Shown: piece after piece, positions 28,920-41,700 of the stretch
How positions within the stretch are numbered: position 1 is the stretch's first letter
Layout of the letters: every line of letters begins with the position of its first letter
Assembly (NCBI RefSeq): GCF_020184175.1
Contig: NC_065530.1
Span: 65,263,260 to 65,327,259 of the forward strand
From: Aphis gossypii
Lineage: Eukaryota > Arthropoda > Insecta > Hemiptera > Aphididae
Length of the DNA: 64,000 bases
Reading direction: 5' to 3'
Translations under genes and position numbers: made by a program
Notes under the pieces: model-generated
Told to the model about the DNA's origin: nothing
Databases searched by the model: none
Seen by the model: the letters and a program-made list of their open reading frames with translations, nothing else

Positions 28920-29194
28920 TTTTAAGTGATTTTTTTAAAAAAAATTAGTTGAATAGTCAAATTAAGAGTTAATTAAAACAATTGTTTTGTTTGAAAATTA
29001 AAATCACTGGTACAATCGAATATGGTTACTTAGCTTAAAATGTCTTACTTATTTCTCTCCAAATAAAATTAAAAAAAAATAATAATAATAAATTTGTTCA
29101 GATAAAAATGTTAAATAAAAGTATAAAATCCACCTTATAAACTACATGAGATAAATGAAGAAATTATACAATTCCATGTAATATTGATCGGTTA

Positions 29195-32100
29195 CTATTT
29201 ACTTGGGAACAATGACTCGTATGATGGTGGTAGATCTTTGTCAGCTGTTCTTACTTCAGTACCGCTAGCCACCATAAAATCAGGTGGAGCTGTAGCTACA
29301 ACACCCATTGTATCCAAGCGTGGTACTGGCTGCATTTCAGAAGAATGTGGATGGCTATTAGGGTTTCCCATGCAACAAAATGCAGGTCCACAGTGTCTGA
29401 ATATCCATAGGAACGCAATAAATACTAAAATCATGGTAACCAGACAGGCAACTGTTGCAGCCACAACTTTGGTCCCTAAAGTTGTAGTGCTCATATAGTT
29501 ACTGTTTAGTACTGAGATGTCTTGGCGACAACCATTCTCATCTTTACAGCTTTTGTATGGACAGTTAAGTTTTCCATCATTAAAAAAATCTTTAAAAATA
29601 CATGTTTTTCTACCACAACTTTTCCAATGGCCATTATCATATTTGCATTCTACAACAAAATAAGTTAATATAATATTATAATTCCAAAAATAAAATAAAA
29701 ATATAGGAATTTTTAAAAATATTATAAATATACTTAGCAAGTTATTAAATTAAAAATATCATACCTTGGAATGCTGTGAATACAATCTCAAACTTTAATT
29801 CCTCACTGGACTCTAAAGTTTTATTTCCAAGAAATATTTTAACTTCAATCATACCCTTATGATCAATAAATGAATTTTTTATTTCTTTGTCATCATTACC
29901 ATCACTGCCTTGGTAAGATTCATTATCGACATTGGCTTCAAATGCATTCAATTTTCCACAAATTTTCTCACTCCAGGAGTCTGATGCTGGCTTAAATTTA
30001 ATATTTAAGTCTAAAACACTTATGGTTTTATCTGCATGGCGAAACTATAAAATCAAACCATAAAAATCAATTAAACATAATTATAAATAATAAAAGAAAA
30101 TACATACTTGAATATAGTCTATACATTGTCCTTGAGCATTACGTCTAAAAGACAGATGCTGTATGACCGCAAAAACACCCAACCCAAGTGAAGAAGTGAC
30201 AGTAAATTTACAGTTAAATTCGTGTTTGCCAGACCACTTTTGAAAATATTGGTTATCTTTGACCACCATAGCTGATTGATCTTCACGACCAGACAGGTTT
30301 AAATTAGTTGAGAAGAAATTCATCGAACACACACTATCATTTTCCAAGATTTCTACAAAAAAAAAAAAAGAAAAAAACAGTTTAATTATTTTGTATTATC
30401 AAACAAAATAAATTATGGTCTTCAGAAAAGTCTCAATGTAAGCATTTTTTTAAAATGTGAATACTCATGACAAAAACTTATATTCTATTACAGTGATTCC
30501 CAAACTGTGTACACTGTGGTCTATGACTCATAATAAATAATTTAAAATATACAGGATTTCTTTATTGTTTTGTCTTTCGTGGTATTCACAGCAGGGCACC
30601 ACAGCTGAATTTGATCCTAAAAAGGGCACCGTGAAAAAAAGTTTGGGAACTGCTGTTCTATTACTTTAAGTCCGGCAGAATTTTCTCTCAAGACAATCAA
30701 TTAATTTACACCTACCTAACATCGTACCTAACATACATTTTAAATTTAATTAACAATCATTACAATTGAACTGATTAGTTTTAAAATGTATTATACAAAA
30801 TGTCTATACTGAAATAGTTATATTTTTTAAGTTAATAATAGGTTTAAACTAGGTAATGAATTCAAATACCTGCATAAAAATAAAAATATTATTAATTTTC
30901 TCACATACAGATTATAGACATTGATAAAAAGAACAAATAAACTTAAAGTACTTTCTTATTATATGAGGCTACTCCTGACATTGCAACTATAACAATCTTA
31001 ACAATGTATACACGTCACATTCTAATGCTCAAATTTCCCTATCTTACCTATATAATTCATTTTTCTTGTACTTTACTGTCTGGTATAGGTTAAATAGTCT
31101 GATAGTATCTGATAGTATCTACTTATTTTAATCATTGTATACTTAATATTTTCAGTGTTGTTGATGAGTCAACCAAGGATTTATAGTTTCATTACTGATA
31201 GGCATTAGAGTAGGGTAATACTTTTAGATTTATCAAAGAATTATGTTTAAAGCAATAATCAATAACTCTTAAGTCATAATAAATCATAATTTGTTTAAAT
31301 AATAAGTCTATTCTTAATGCTTATTTAGCATTTATATTTTATTGAGACATTAAAGGAACACAAAATACAAGAAATAAGCATTTTTTATTTGAAAAGGCAT
31401 TCAATTCTAAAACAAATGATATAGATTGAACATTTTTTCTCATATTATTCAATGAATTATGAGGAATTGAAAAAAGATGAGTGACGTCATTGGGTTGTCC
31501 GGGCTCATCCTAATTTCCTATATGTGTAAAATTTTCTTGCTTCACATAACCATTTACCTATGTTTGTTTTATTTTTGAAATTTATTTTAGGTACATATTA
31601 TGTGTGATTTTATGTGTTTTAGATGATTAACGCATTAGATTTTCAATATAACATTTTCGTTTTTTAAACATTGAAAATCTTAAGATATTTTTGTTAAACA
31701 GTGCATCATGAATCGCCATAACATGCAGTAAAATATCTACTTTAAGATTTTCAAAAATTTCAAAAATAAAACTTTTATATAGGTAGGTACTCGTTGTATG
31801 AAGCGAGGAACTTTTATACATATAATAAGGATAGACTTATTATTTAAACAAATAATCGGGCAAATAATGATTTATTATGACTAAGAGTTATTGGTTATTG
31901 CTTATGAAACATTATTCTTTGATAGATCTATAACTTAAAATGTAAAAATAATACCAAACTCTCATGCTTATCAGTAATAAAACTATAAATTCTTGGTTGA
32001 GTCATCAGCAACACAGAAAATATTAAGTATACTTATTCATATAAGTATAAACATTTAAAAAATTGTTTTTATAATGATAGTAATATATTCCTATGATTAA

Positions 32101-32447
32101 CCACATTATGCGCCAACAACCTTTGAAGTATTGTTAACGTTTCAATTATATATATTTAGGTACATCATACAAAAAATGATGAGCAACGATAGATCAATTT
32201 GTTCATCAGACGATAAAAATGAATGCTCGAGGAGACCAAGACGGGAGTCAATCATAATCAGACCAGCGACATTATAATACTGTGAGTATAGTGACCTCTA
32301 CAGAATGCCCTCCAGCTGGCCTAGCTAAACCCTAACAAAATATGTTACAAGTGGTGCGTTCTTGGACGATTTTAACTTACTTTCGATGTACGCCATGGTT
32401 CGGCCTAAGCACAATACGACCAGTAATGCGTGTGTCAACGACGACAT
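29195..32447 (-). CDS. Single-pass membrane protein: signal peptide, CUB-like, LDLa-like, PPxY tail
   Basis: Exons on the minus strand: 32447-32381, 30352-30108, 30044-29765 and 29649-29195. They total 1047 nt, 348 aa. Exon 1 encodes a signal peptide (MSSLTHALLVVLCLG). Exons 2-3 form a CUB-like ectodomain, about aa 27-195: CSMNFFS, then CIDYIQFRH (CUB C-x-DY-hydrophobic strand) and KICGKLNAF. A six-cysteine cluster at aa 199-238 (C199, C209, C214, C227, C232, C238) with DG and DE resembles a divergent LDL-receptor class A repeat. The TM helix is about aa 259-281, followed by HCGPAFCCMG. The cytosolic tail ends LPPSYESLF, with PPxY at 338-341, a docking motif for NEDD4-type WW-domain ubiquitin ligases. 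The domain order recalls a shortened Neto-like architecture, but I do not recognise the orthologue. The start is the only ATG giving a signal peptide and a phase-compatible donor. Confidence 0.85.
30353..32380 (-). other. Intron 1 of the CUB-like gene (2.03 kb)
   Basis: Separates the signal-peptide exon from the ectodomain. It holds the MITE at 30483-30663 and otherwise AT-rich sequence. A polypyrimidine tract directly precedes the exon 2 acceptor. Confidence 0.7.
30483..30663. mobile_element. hAT-type MITE, CAGTGGTTCCCAAACT family, copy 2
   Basis: 165-bp element (30491-30655), clearly homologous to the copy at 28465-28650: shared CCCAAACTGTG tip, CATAATAAATAATTTAAAAT block, GAATTTGATCCTAAAAAGGG block and TTTGGGAACTGCTG end. 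It has perfect 8-bp duplications TTCTATTA at 30483-30490 and 30656-30663. It is inserted in intron 1 of the CUB-like gene. Confidence 0.88.
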
Positions 32448-33720
32448 AATATCGTTTAAGCTTCGGTATTCCCGAGAAGAGGAGGAGGCTTAGAGCCGAA
32501 AGCGCGACAGATAGAAGTTACGAACTGCAAAAGATCAATCGCGTAGCGGGACCATAATCGTTTTCCGACTACCGAATAATATTATCGATTTTCGGCACTA
32601 CAACACTGCTGTCGTATACTTTAATATTATAATATTGTTATTATTATTATTATTACGGACATTTACGAAACGCCACACCGCCAGGCAAACAGAAGTAAAC
32701 TCGAAATTACGATAACCAAAAAAAACAGTACTAACTACAGCGACTCGACCGCTAAGACCCGTGACGCTCAGTGCCGACTGCAATACTGCATAACGATTAA
32801 CGTTGTTATTCAGTAGTTAATGACAATAATTGCACATTTGCACATAATATTATTATTATTGTTACTTGTTAGTATGAGGGGTACTACAAACGCACGCGCA
32901 AACCGCACACACGCACACAAACACACCCAAACGCGTACACTCGCGCAAACACGGTACACACAATAATATGCAACACTCACGATTATCTAATCACGAGCAT
33001 CGTCGACTGGTTGGTGGGGGGGGGGACTACTATCAGAATATCTAACCTATAACCACAGATGTTATGGGGCTGGTACGTATAAAATCTGTGCCTATAGACA
33101 CGGTCATCCGTAAAAAATACAAAGGTAAAACAATATTCTTCGGTGCCCAACAACGCGATCGTTGTGGTGGTGGCCGCACTGTCGAAACGGACAAAGCGTC
33201 GTACTTCACACGGGATACCCGCGCGCAGTTGTAACTTGTTGAACTCTTTAATAATATAGTCGTCCGCGCTAACGTGCAATATACAAAATATTCATACGCG
33301 GTACATTCGATGCCAATTGCCGTATTGTCGACTGTTTTTAATATTATTATTATAGTATTTAATAGGTACGGTCGCACGTAGGCGCATAATATAAAATGGC
33401 CATGGACGTAATGTCTTTATGCGGTTGCACCTACCTACTCTGTGCGCTCAGCAATCGCAAAACGCCCGAACGATCGAGACGGCTTAACAAACAGACCTGT
33501 CTAGCGATCGCGGTTCGAAGAGATTTTGATATCGATAAAAAATTAACCGTCAACAAGAGAGTTAATAATAGCGAATAAAAATGTTTTATCGCGATATCGG
33601 GTTCGCCGTTCGAGTCCAGCGCACGTCCTGTCGCCAATTCGCGATAATCATCGTACACCACACGTTCTACGGTTCTCGAATTCTCGATACTTCTGACCAC
33701 AGCGATATAGCCTATTGAGT
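32448..33720. promoter_or_regulatory. GC- and CpG-elevated segment upstream of the CUB-like gene
   Basis: From the start codon of the minus-strand CUB-like gene to about 33720, GC and CpG are clearly higher than in surrounding DNA. It includes a CA-rich tract at about 32885-32965 and a G-run at about 33016. Overlapping open frames on both strands (for example 33042-33377 and 33431-33700) share no recognisable protein features, and follow from composition. Best guess is promoter and 5' UTR; a non-coding or divergent transcript is possible. Confidence 0.4.
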
Positions 33721-35733
33721 AATCATAGTATTACAACCTAAAATAATATAGATAATAATTAATATTATCATTGCATATTTTACATATCTATTGATATTTG
33801 ACACTTCAAACTTCCTGGTTGTATACACATTAGTCATTATTTTTGAAATCGAATCACTTTTAATTTTAAAAATACGTGTAAGGATAATATTAAGTGTAAT
33901 CTAAATGTAATTTTTGATAATAAATTATAGGAATATGGTTAATATTATTTATTTATCATCTGTAGAGCGTGCACAGGATATTGATGTCTTACATTATAAA
34001 TTTATAATGTTATCTTACTTTATGTTAATATTAATTGGATTTTGTATTTCAAAACACATGGTATCTACTTTTTTTACATTTTAAAATTATTAATATAGTA
34101 ACAACTCCTTTCAACATTTCCTTGTACTTGTATTTCATTACGTCAATTTGTTCGCAACACTGCTTTGTATATATAAAATAATTATAAATTATATATTTTA
34201 TAGGCCATAATATGCCCATATGGAAAATTAGTTTTTTTCGTGAAAAGACTATAGGCTCTTTTTGCAATTGTGTAGGCAGTCCGTTTGCGAACTATTTATT
34301 ATTTTTCCAAACAGCCTGATGTTTTTCAGGCTCATTGCTTATAGACTAATAACAGTTGGGCCTATTTTAAAGATTATTTATTTTGTAATAGCACAGTATA
34401 TAATTTTCAGGCAAGCGCATCTATTTGTTTTGCACGATATTTTTTTTAAATGTAACATGTAAACTGAACTATTATATTATAGTATTATTATTACCTATAG
34501 GGGTACCTACATTATTATTTTTTTTTGTCTACAACTTTGTCAATATTATATTTTGAGTGTCTTATTATCCATGATCTACTTTTGATAAAATAAAATAAAA
34601 TAATTTTTTAATTATTACCATAAAATGATTATAGTTCTTAAAAGGCCTAAGTGCTGTTAGCCTGTATGCAATGAGCCTGAAAAATAATAAATAATATGCA
34701 TCTCAATATCATGTTGAAAGTACGAGCAATGTACGAGTCACATGAAAAAACCTTTGCAGAGGGTGTCACATAGGTACCTACTCACGTAGTCACGTAGATA
34801 CAACATTTAATATCAAAAAATGAATTTAACCTGAAATCTGCATGGCTTATGGAACCCAATGTTTTATTATTGGTTGTAATTTAATGTATAGTATTCTGCA
34901 ATGCTTGTTCCTGAAACTTGCTATGTTACTGGGTTAAGTGTTTCATCTATGCTTGACACATACACATCATTACCATGTTCATTTGTGACGTGTCCATACA
35001 GAGTATTATTCTCCGAAAATAATCTTTGCTTAATAAAGATGGTTGTATAAGTTGTAAGTATATTATGATTTATGTTTATATACCACATACCGTTTATATC
35101 TTACACACTTTTACATATTTTAATACTTAACATTTTACAAAAAAAAAAATCTGTCAGTATACTCCGAACTGTACGTATCAGTATATCACAACACGCACAC
35201 TATACTTATAAATACACATGTTTTAAAGATATCATTGAAATATACTACCAGATGTTCTTTTAAACAAAGATTAAGTATATGGAACTTATATATACATATG
35301 GTTATTTTTCATTATTAATGCATATGAATTATAGCGAACTATACTAATTTCAATTTATCTTGATGTAGATTTGAAAACAGGAAAATTAAGATAAATAATT
35401 TTTGAGCGAAAAGAACACCAATTTAAACAAAATAAAATAATGATCAGAGAGACAGAGATTCCATTTTCAAAATACATACTTAAATGCAGATAAGATAAGG
35501 AGATATGTTGTTCATGTTACTTTATTTATTAAATAAGATTTAATTCTTAGCCCAATTTCATTTTATATTTATTTGGTACCCATGTATAATAATAATGTGG
35601 GTAACTTATTAAATCGGATAAATTGAATTAAAACATATTATTTTATTGAATTGGTATTTTATTTTAAGGTATATGCGAAATTAATATGATCATATTTTCA
35701 AGTTTACATTTTCGCAAAACAATATTTATTGAT
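33721..35733. other. Intergenic DNA between CUB-like and Sur-like genes
   Basis: AT-rich, including the 3' UTR of the Sur-like gene at its right end. Nothing else was recognised. Confidence 0.5.
35725..35730 (-). terminator. Candidate poly(A) signal, Sur-like gene
   Basis: AATAAA on the minus strand lies 3 nt after the TGA stop. Another occurs near 35655. The first would give a very short 3' UTR, so use is uncertain. Confidence 0.35.
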
Positions 35734-38700
35734 TCAAAGACATTCTGGAAAAGATTTGATACACGATGGTGTGGTATCTTCGATAATCTTGCCTCCCTCT
35801 AAAATAAGTACTCGATCATAGTCTACAATTGTAGATAATCTATGCTAAATTATAAGAAAAAATAATGATATGTTAATACATCGTTACTATAGTTTAATAA
35901 AATAACACTTAAAATATAAATTGTAATTACAGCAATTGTAATGACTGTTCGACCATTGAATGATTTTTTTATTGCTTCTAATAATTTGTTTTCAGTTTCA
36001 TCGTCCACAGAACTGGTTGGTTCGTCCATTATAAGACAAACATTGTCTTGCAAAATAGCTCTTGCTAAACATAACAATTGTTTTTGTCCATTGCTCAAAT
36101 TATCACCTGAATTATTCACTACACCTTCTATTTAAAAAAAAAATAATAATAAGTAAATAATTAATATATAGGTACATGCGTAAGTAAGTGTGATTCACTT
36201 TTATATTTTTTCCGTTTATGAATTTAATTTAATTCTAGATTAACCATGTATTATTTATCAAGACTTTGGATATACTATCTATATGTTTTCATAATTTTAA
36301 ATATATATAGATATTTTTTAGGCTGAGTACTACATTTTTTTCTGAATGATTTCGTGTAACAATTCCTAGATTTCTCTTAACAGTGAATAATAATAATCAT
36401 AATATATACCTAATTATGTAATCATAAGTCATAACACCTTTGTTTATACATTTTTCTTTTAATCATATGTTTTTAATTTAAGCTTAGTATACATTTATTT
36501 TGTAATTAAGATTTTGATTTCAGAAACTCCAAAAAGTCTATCAAAAACATAAATAATATCAAGTAGTTTTTTTTCACAGGTGTCATCCAGTTGAGAATTA
36601 TTATGTTAAGACGGGGCATTTTTTATATCTAATGATTAATACCTTAACTATAAAGCAGCCACAAAACTACGCAATAGCGTAACATTTCAAAATATGGTAA
36701 TAGTATTATTTTTTTTAACAGCAGCATAAATGAATAAATTTAACACCGATACAAGTGCATAATGTGCATTACGATTGATCATAATTTATAAATATTAGTA
36801 GGTACCTATTTATATTTTTTATAATCAATGGTAGGTATTATGCAGGCATTGACTGGGCTATGCGACCTATGGCGATATATATTCATGGCATTTTATAAAT
36901 AAAAATTACAGGTAACTTAATTACCTGTAACTTAATAAAATCTAAATGTATATTTTAATTATTTTTTTAAGTATGTTGTTACAATGACTTGAACGTTATA
37001 ATAGATTATTTACAAAATGTGTAAAAAATATATCAAATAAAATATATTAACACCATTTATCACATGTCCATAATTAAAGTTATTATATCTATATAACATA
37101 TTGATTTGTTGTTAAATATTTAGCTGTACGGCTTACCAAGTCCTCCTAATTGTAATTTGACTGTATCTTCCATTTGAGCCATTCTTAAACTACTCCAAAT
37201 CTCGTTATCTGAGTATTCGTTTTTTAAATCTAAATTTTGCCTTATTGTTCCACCAAACATTTTAACATCCTGAGGTATTACAGATATCCGGGATCTCAGA
37301 CTTTGCAAAGGAACATTATTGATATCAATGCCATCAATCATTATTGTTCCATCTCTAATTGGGACCATATTCAAAATGCTCATCACTAAAGATGATTTAC
37401 CACTGCCGGTTCGACCACAAATTCCAACCTTGAATTTTAAAATCGTTAAAATACTAAAAATTGTTTTCGATAAAGTTTTACTTTTTGTCCAGGTGGAATA
37501 TTTAAGCTCACGTTACTAATAACTGGTTCTAGACTTTCATTATATTTTACCGATACCTTATCTAAAACTATATACCCTTTAGACGGCCAAGCTCTTGTAA
37601 TTACAGCTGTAAAAATTAATTATCATACAAAGGTAGGTTACCTACAAAATATAGCTTACACATAGATAGGTATCAAATATAAATAATAAGTTTACTTTCG
37701 CTTCTATAATTTTCGATTGGGATAGTTGCAAATTCCTCGGTTCTCTCTACAGCGCTCATATACGTTTCAAGGTCCGCAAAAAACTTGACTACCCAATTTA
37801 AGTACACAGGAACCAGCAGTGTATAATTAATAGCTAGTCCAACCATTGCTGATGAGATAGCAGAGGAAAAAAATGTAGTTGTTATTAAAGCCACCATAGT
37901 TGCTACAAAAACAATTGCTCCACCTAAGTAATCCTGAATATAAAAATTTAAAAAAATCAGTTTATTATATATTATTTATTTAGATATGCTTGAATAATGA
38001 ATACTATAAAAGCGTATGATTTTATTTCATTTTAAAATAATTTTACATTATATATTTACTATTTAGGTATAATATACTTTTAAATATATAATAAATAGAA
38101 CTTGGACTTTAGAATTCGCTAAAAAAAAAAAAATAATAAAATAAAAAATGCTAAATTATACAACATGGATAATGTTAAAAACGTTAAAATAAAAATAAAA
38201 ATTTAAAATATACACTTAGTTAAAGTATAAGTTAAATTTATACTTAACATGAAAAAACTAAACAAAACACTTTTTATTGTATGAATATTTTATAAATTTT
38301 AAAATAATAAGAGACATCCAAAAAGTCATAAAATTTTTATTTTTAGCATAAAAAAACATATGTTACTGCGTAATTTAATAATTTACTATTTGCATATCAA
38401 ACGCGGATATAACCGTAAAATGTATTTTCTAAGTGGTTATGTAATTTTAATAATAGCAAATTTACTAATATATCATTTAACTGTGTCGTGCGTCTAAATA
38501 CGTTGCACCCACTTATATATTCTATTAATGTATAGGCGTAGATACATATTTTACAATTGCTTAATAAAGAAAAAAATATTTTCTTCGTGATTTATTTAAA
38601 CCCGGATATCATAGAGTAGATTATAAGTATGTAAATAAGTCCTACATAAAGTTTTAAGCTCTGAATAAAGGTACTCACTAATGCTATTCCTAACCAACGA

Positions 38701-41700
38701 TTTGATGAACTAATTATCAAAAATACTTTCGTGTGATTGTCAATTCTATTTATCATCTCGGACATAAACCAAGTTTCTTTTCCAAAAGCTCTTATTGTAT
38801 CTAGTCCAGATATTGTTTCGTTGCAGTGAGTTATCATTGGTGATCTTAAGTTACCTTCCAATTTTTGTAAATCTCTAAATAATTAATATTTAATTTAAAT
38901 TATGTATTATATTACAATATAATATATAATTAACATAGGTATAATATGTATATCAGAATATATTTAAGTAGGTGCCTACCTGGAAGAACAGCGGTAAAAT
39001 TTTTGAACTGTATAATAAACAAGACATATGGGTACAACAATTATTAGAAACCAAGGTGTTATGATAGCATTGACGATAATTCCACATAAACACAAAAATA
39101 CAAAATGTACCAAGCGCTGCATAGATGTACCAATTTTCTGAACAAAAAAAGATTACCTACTAACAATTGACGCTTATGCATAATAATTTATAATGTATGA
39201 AATACAAACTTTGTCAATAATAACCAAGTCATTGGAAAAACAGTTATCTATTCTTCCAATCGGCGTCGAATCAAAAAACGACAGCGGACATAGAATAATA
39301 TTATTAAGCATGCGCTGATGAACTAGTTTTCTAGCTTTTAATGCTCCATACTGGCCTAATGTATTTGATAGGGCGGATAAGACTATAGAAATCATGCATA
39401 AAAGACTGTAGACAACCAAGTCCCAAAATGCCTAAAATATATTTCAATAATTAAGTTGAATATTACGATAGCTTGCAGTGTTTTAATAAAATGTGTCTAC
39501 TTGTGTTTCTGAACTAAAATCTATGTTAGACCAATAACTTAGCCAAAAATCAATGATAACTCTTGATGTTTGCCAAGAAATTGTTAGTATTATATAAAAA
39601 ATATAAGTAGTCCATCCACTCCATGATATATATTTGAAATACGTTCTCAATGAAACTGATTTATAAACAAATTCATCTTCAAATCGACTTCTTTCACTTT
39701 TTAAATCTTAAAATAAAATTTATGAATTATATTACATAGGTACCATGTAATCTATAAGTATATAATATTTTATAGTTTATACTCTATACCTGATATATTA
39801 TCGTCGCTAATATCAGATACATTAGAAGGAACTTTTTTCAGCATAACTGCTTCCTCAGTTATATCATCATCTTGTCTAGAACGTATATATATTTATGAAT
39901 TTTAAATTTATAAAAATATACTCAATTTTGAACATACTTTAATTTTCGTTTGATGCTATGTTGTGTAATTTTGTTTGATCGATTGGAAGAATAAGGTATC
40001 CTTTAATAAAGTTTGATATATTATATAGAAACAAAATAAAATGATATTATACACCATTGCCTGTACATAATCACATAGATTTATACATACACTTCAATAG
40101 TTGTCTATCTTACCTTACTGATGACAAGACTTGACGTCTCAAACTTTTTTGTACTTGTTTTTCTTGTGGATAATTTCGATATTTAATACTCGAATGAAAA
40201 CTTATGGCTGGTTGATTCACTAAAATTTCATCAACAAATGGTTTGCGTCTTGGTAATTGTATATCTGCAATAGTAGCTGATCTTTCTCTTTTTTTATTTG
40301 AAGTTTGCCAATGATTTCTTTCAATTATAGAATCTCCATCCCCACATTCATCAGTTGGAAGTAGAAGATCATGAGTAAGGTATCTAGAACCATATAATGC
40401 TCCAAAATTTTTTTTTAACTGTAAAAAAAAATCAAAACTTTTTAACATTTTATACAAAATGTTAATATATATTGGCAACTATATTATAATGGTCAGAAAA
40501 ATAAGTGGTTTAAAAAATAGTAAATACTAATATTAATAAAATTAATAGGTAATTAATATTGGATATCGTGGTAACTGTAACGTGAAATCGGTTAGAAAAA
40601 AAATATTAGAAAAATATTATTGCGTATAATATTTTTCTAAAAGTATACATTTTAATATTATAATACGTTGAAATTTTAAATTTACCTTTTTTTGGCTTTC
40701 AATCGTTGGCCAATTTCGATGAAGTTGATGGCCTATTTTACTAACTAATTTGAATAACTTCCAGCGTTCAGAGGCTGTTCGTCGACCATGGTCTTGATTC
40801 TCCATTTTTACAATCATATTTTGAACACCTCTTGTTTCAAGATCAGCTAAACTTCCAAAAAACTCGATTTTACCTGCTTCCACAAGTACTATCTAAAATA
40901 AAATTGCTGTTATCCATCGTTAATAGTTAAATATTTTTTATATTATATAAATATATTATAGATATTTTGAGTCTTAAAGCTACATAAATTAAAATAATAT
41001 TTTAATTTATTGTCAAACATTTTTATCATGCTTGACAAATAATTGTACGCATAATATTTTTTAAAAATGTGTTACTTTTATTAGTTAAATTACTTAAATT
41101 AGTACCGAATCAGCGAACGAAAGGTCACTAGCGAAACTCGTAGTCATGATAACTGTTTTAATTTGATTTAAAGTTGATTTTTTTATTCCATTAAAGAGTA
41201 CATGTTGACTAACATCGCTATCTAATGCAGACAAAGGATTATCCTATTTAAATTAATAACAAAAATCCAATATTAATGTTGAAAACAATTATTATACGTC
41301 TTTATTATTACCATCAAAATAATATTGGCCTTTGAATATAAAGCTCTAGCGATGGCAACTCGTTGTTGTTGACCACCACTTAAAGCTATTCCTCGATCAC
41401 CAATTATTGTCCTCTCTTTATCCGGTAATATGTCAATATCTGGGCCCAGAGCACAAGCATCTATAACTCTTTTGAATCTCGATTTATTATACTTATCTCC
41501 AAAGACAATATTTTCTAAAACTGATGCATTTAACAGCCATGTTCGTTGTGATACGTATGCTACTGTAGTTCCTCGTTTAAAATCTATTTCTCCAAATAAA
41601 CAATTCATTTCTCCGAGCAAAGCGAGTAACATCGACGTCTTTCCACTTCCAACTTTTCCTGTGATTATCGTAAGTTTACCTGAACACAACAGTACAATAT

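Noticed and set aside
29184..29498. 104-codon plus-strand ORF
   Set aside because: Antisense shadow of the last exon of the CUB-like gene.
33042..33700. Overlapping ORFs on both strands (60-111 codons)
   Set aside because: All sit in the CpG-rich segment; there is no recognisable domain or matching splice phase.
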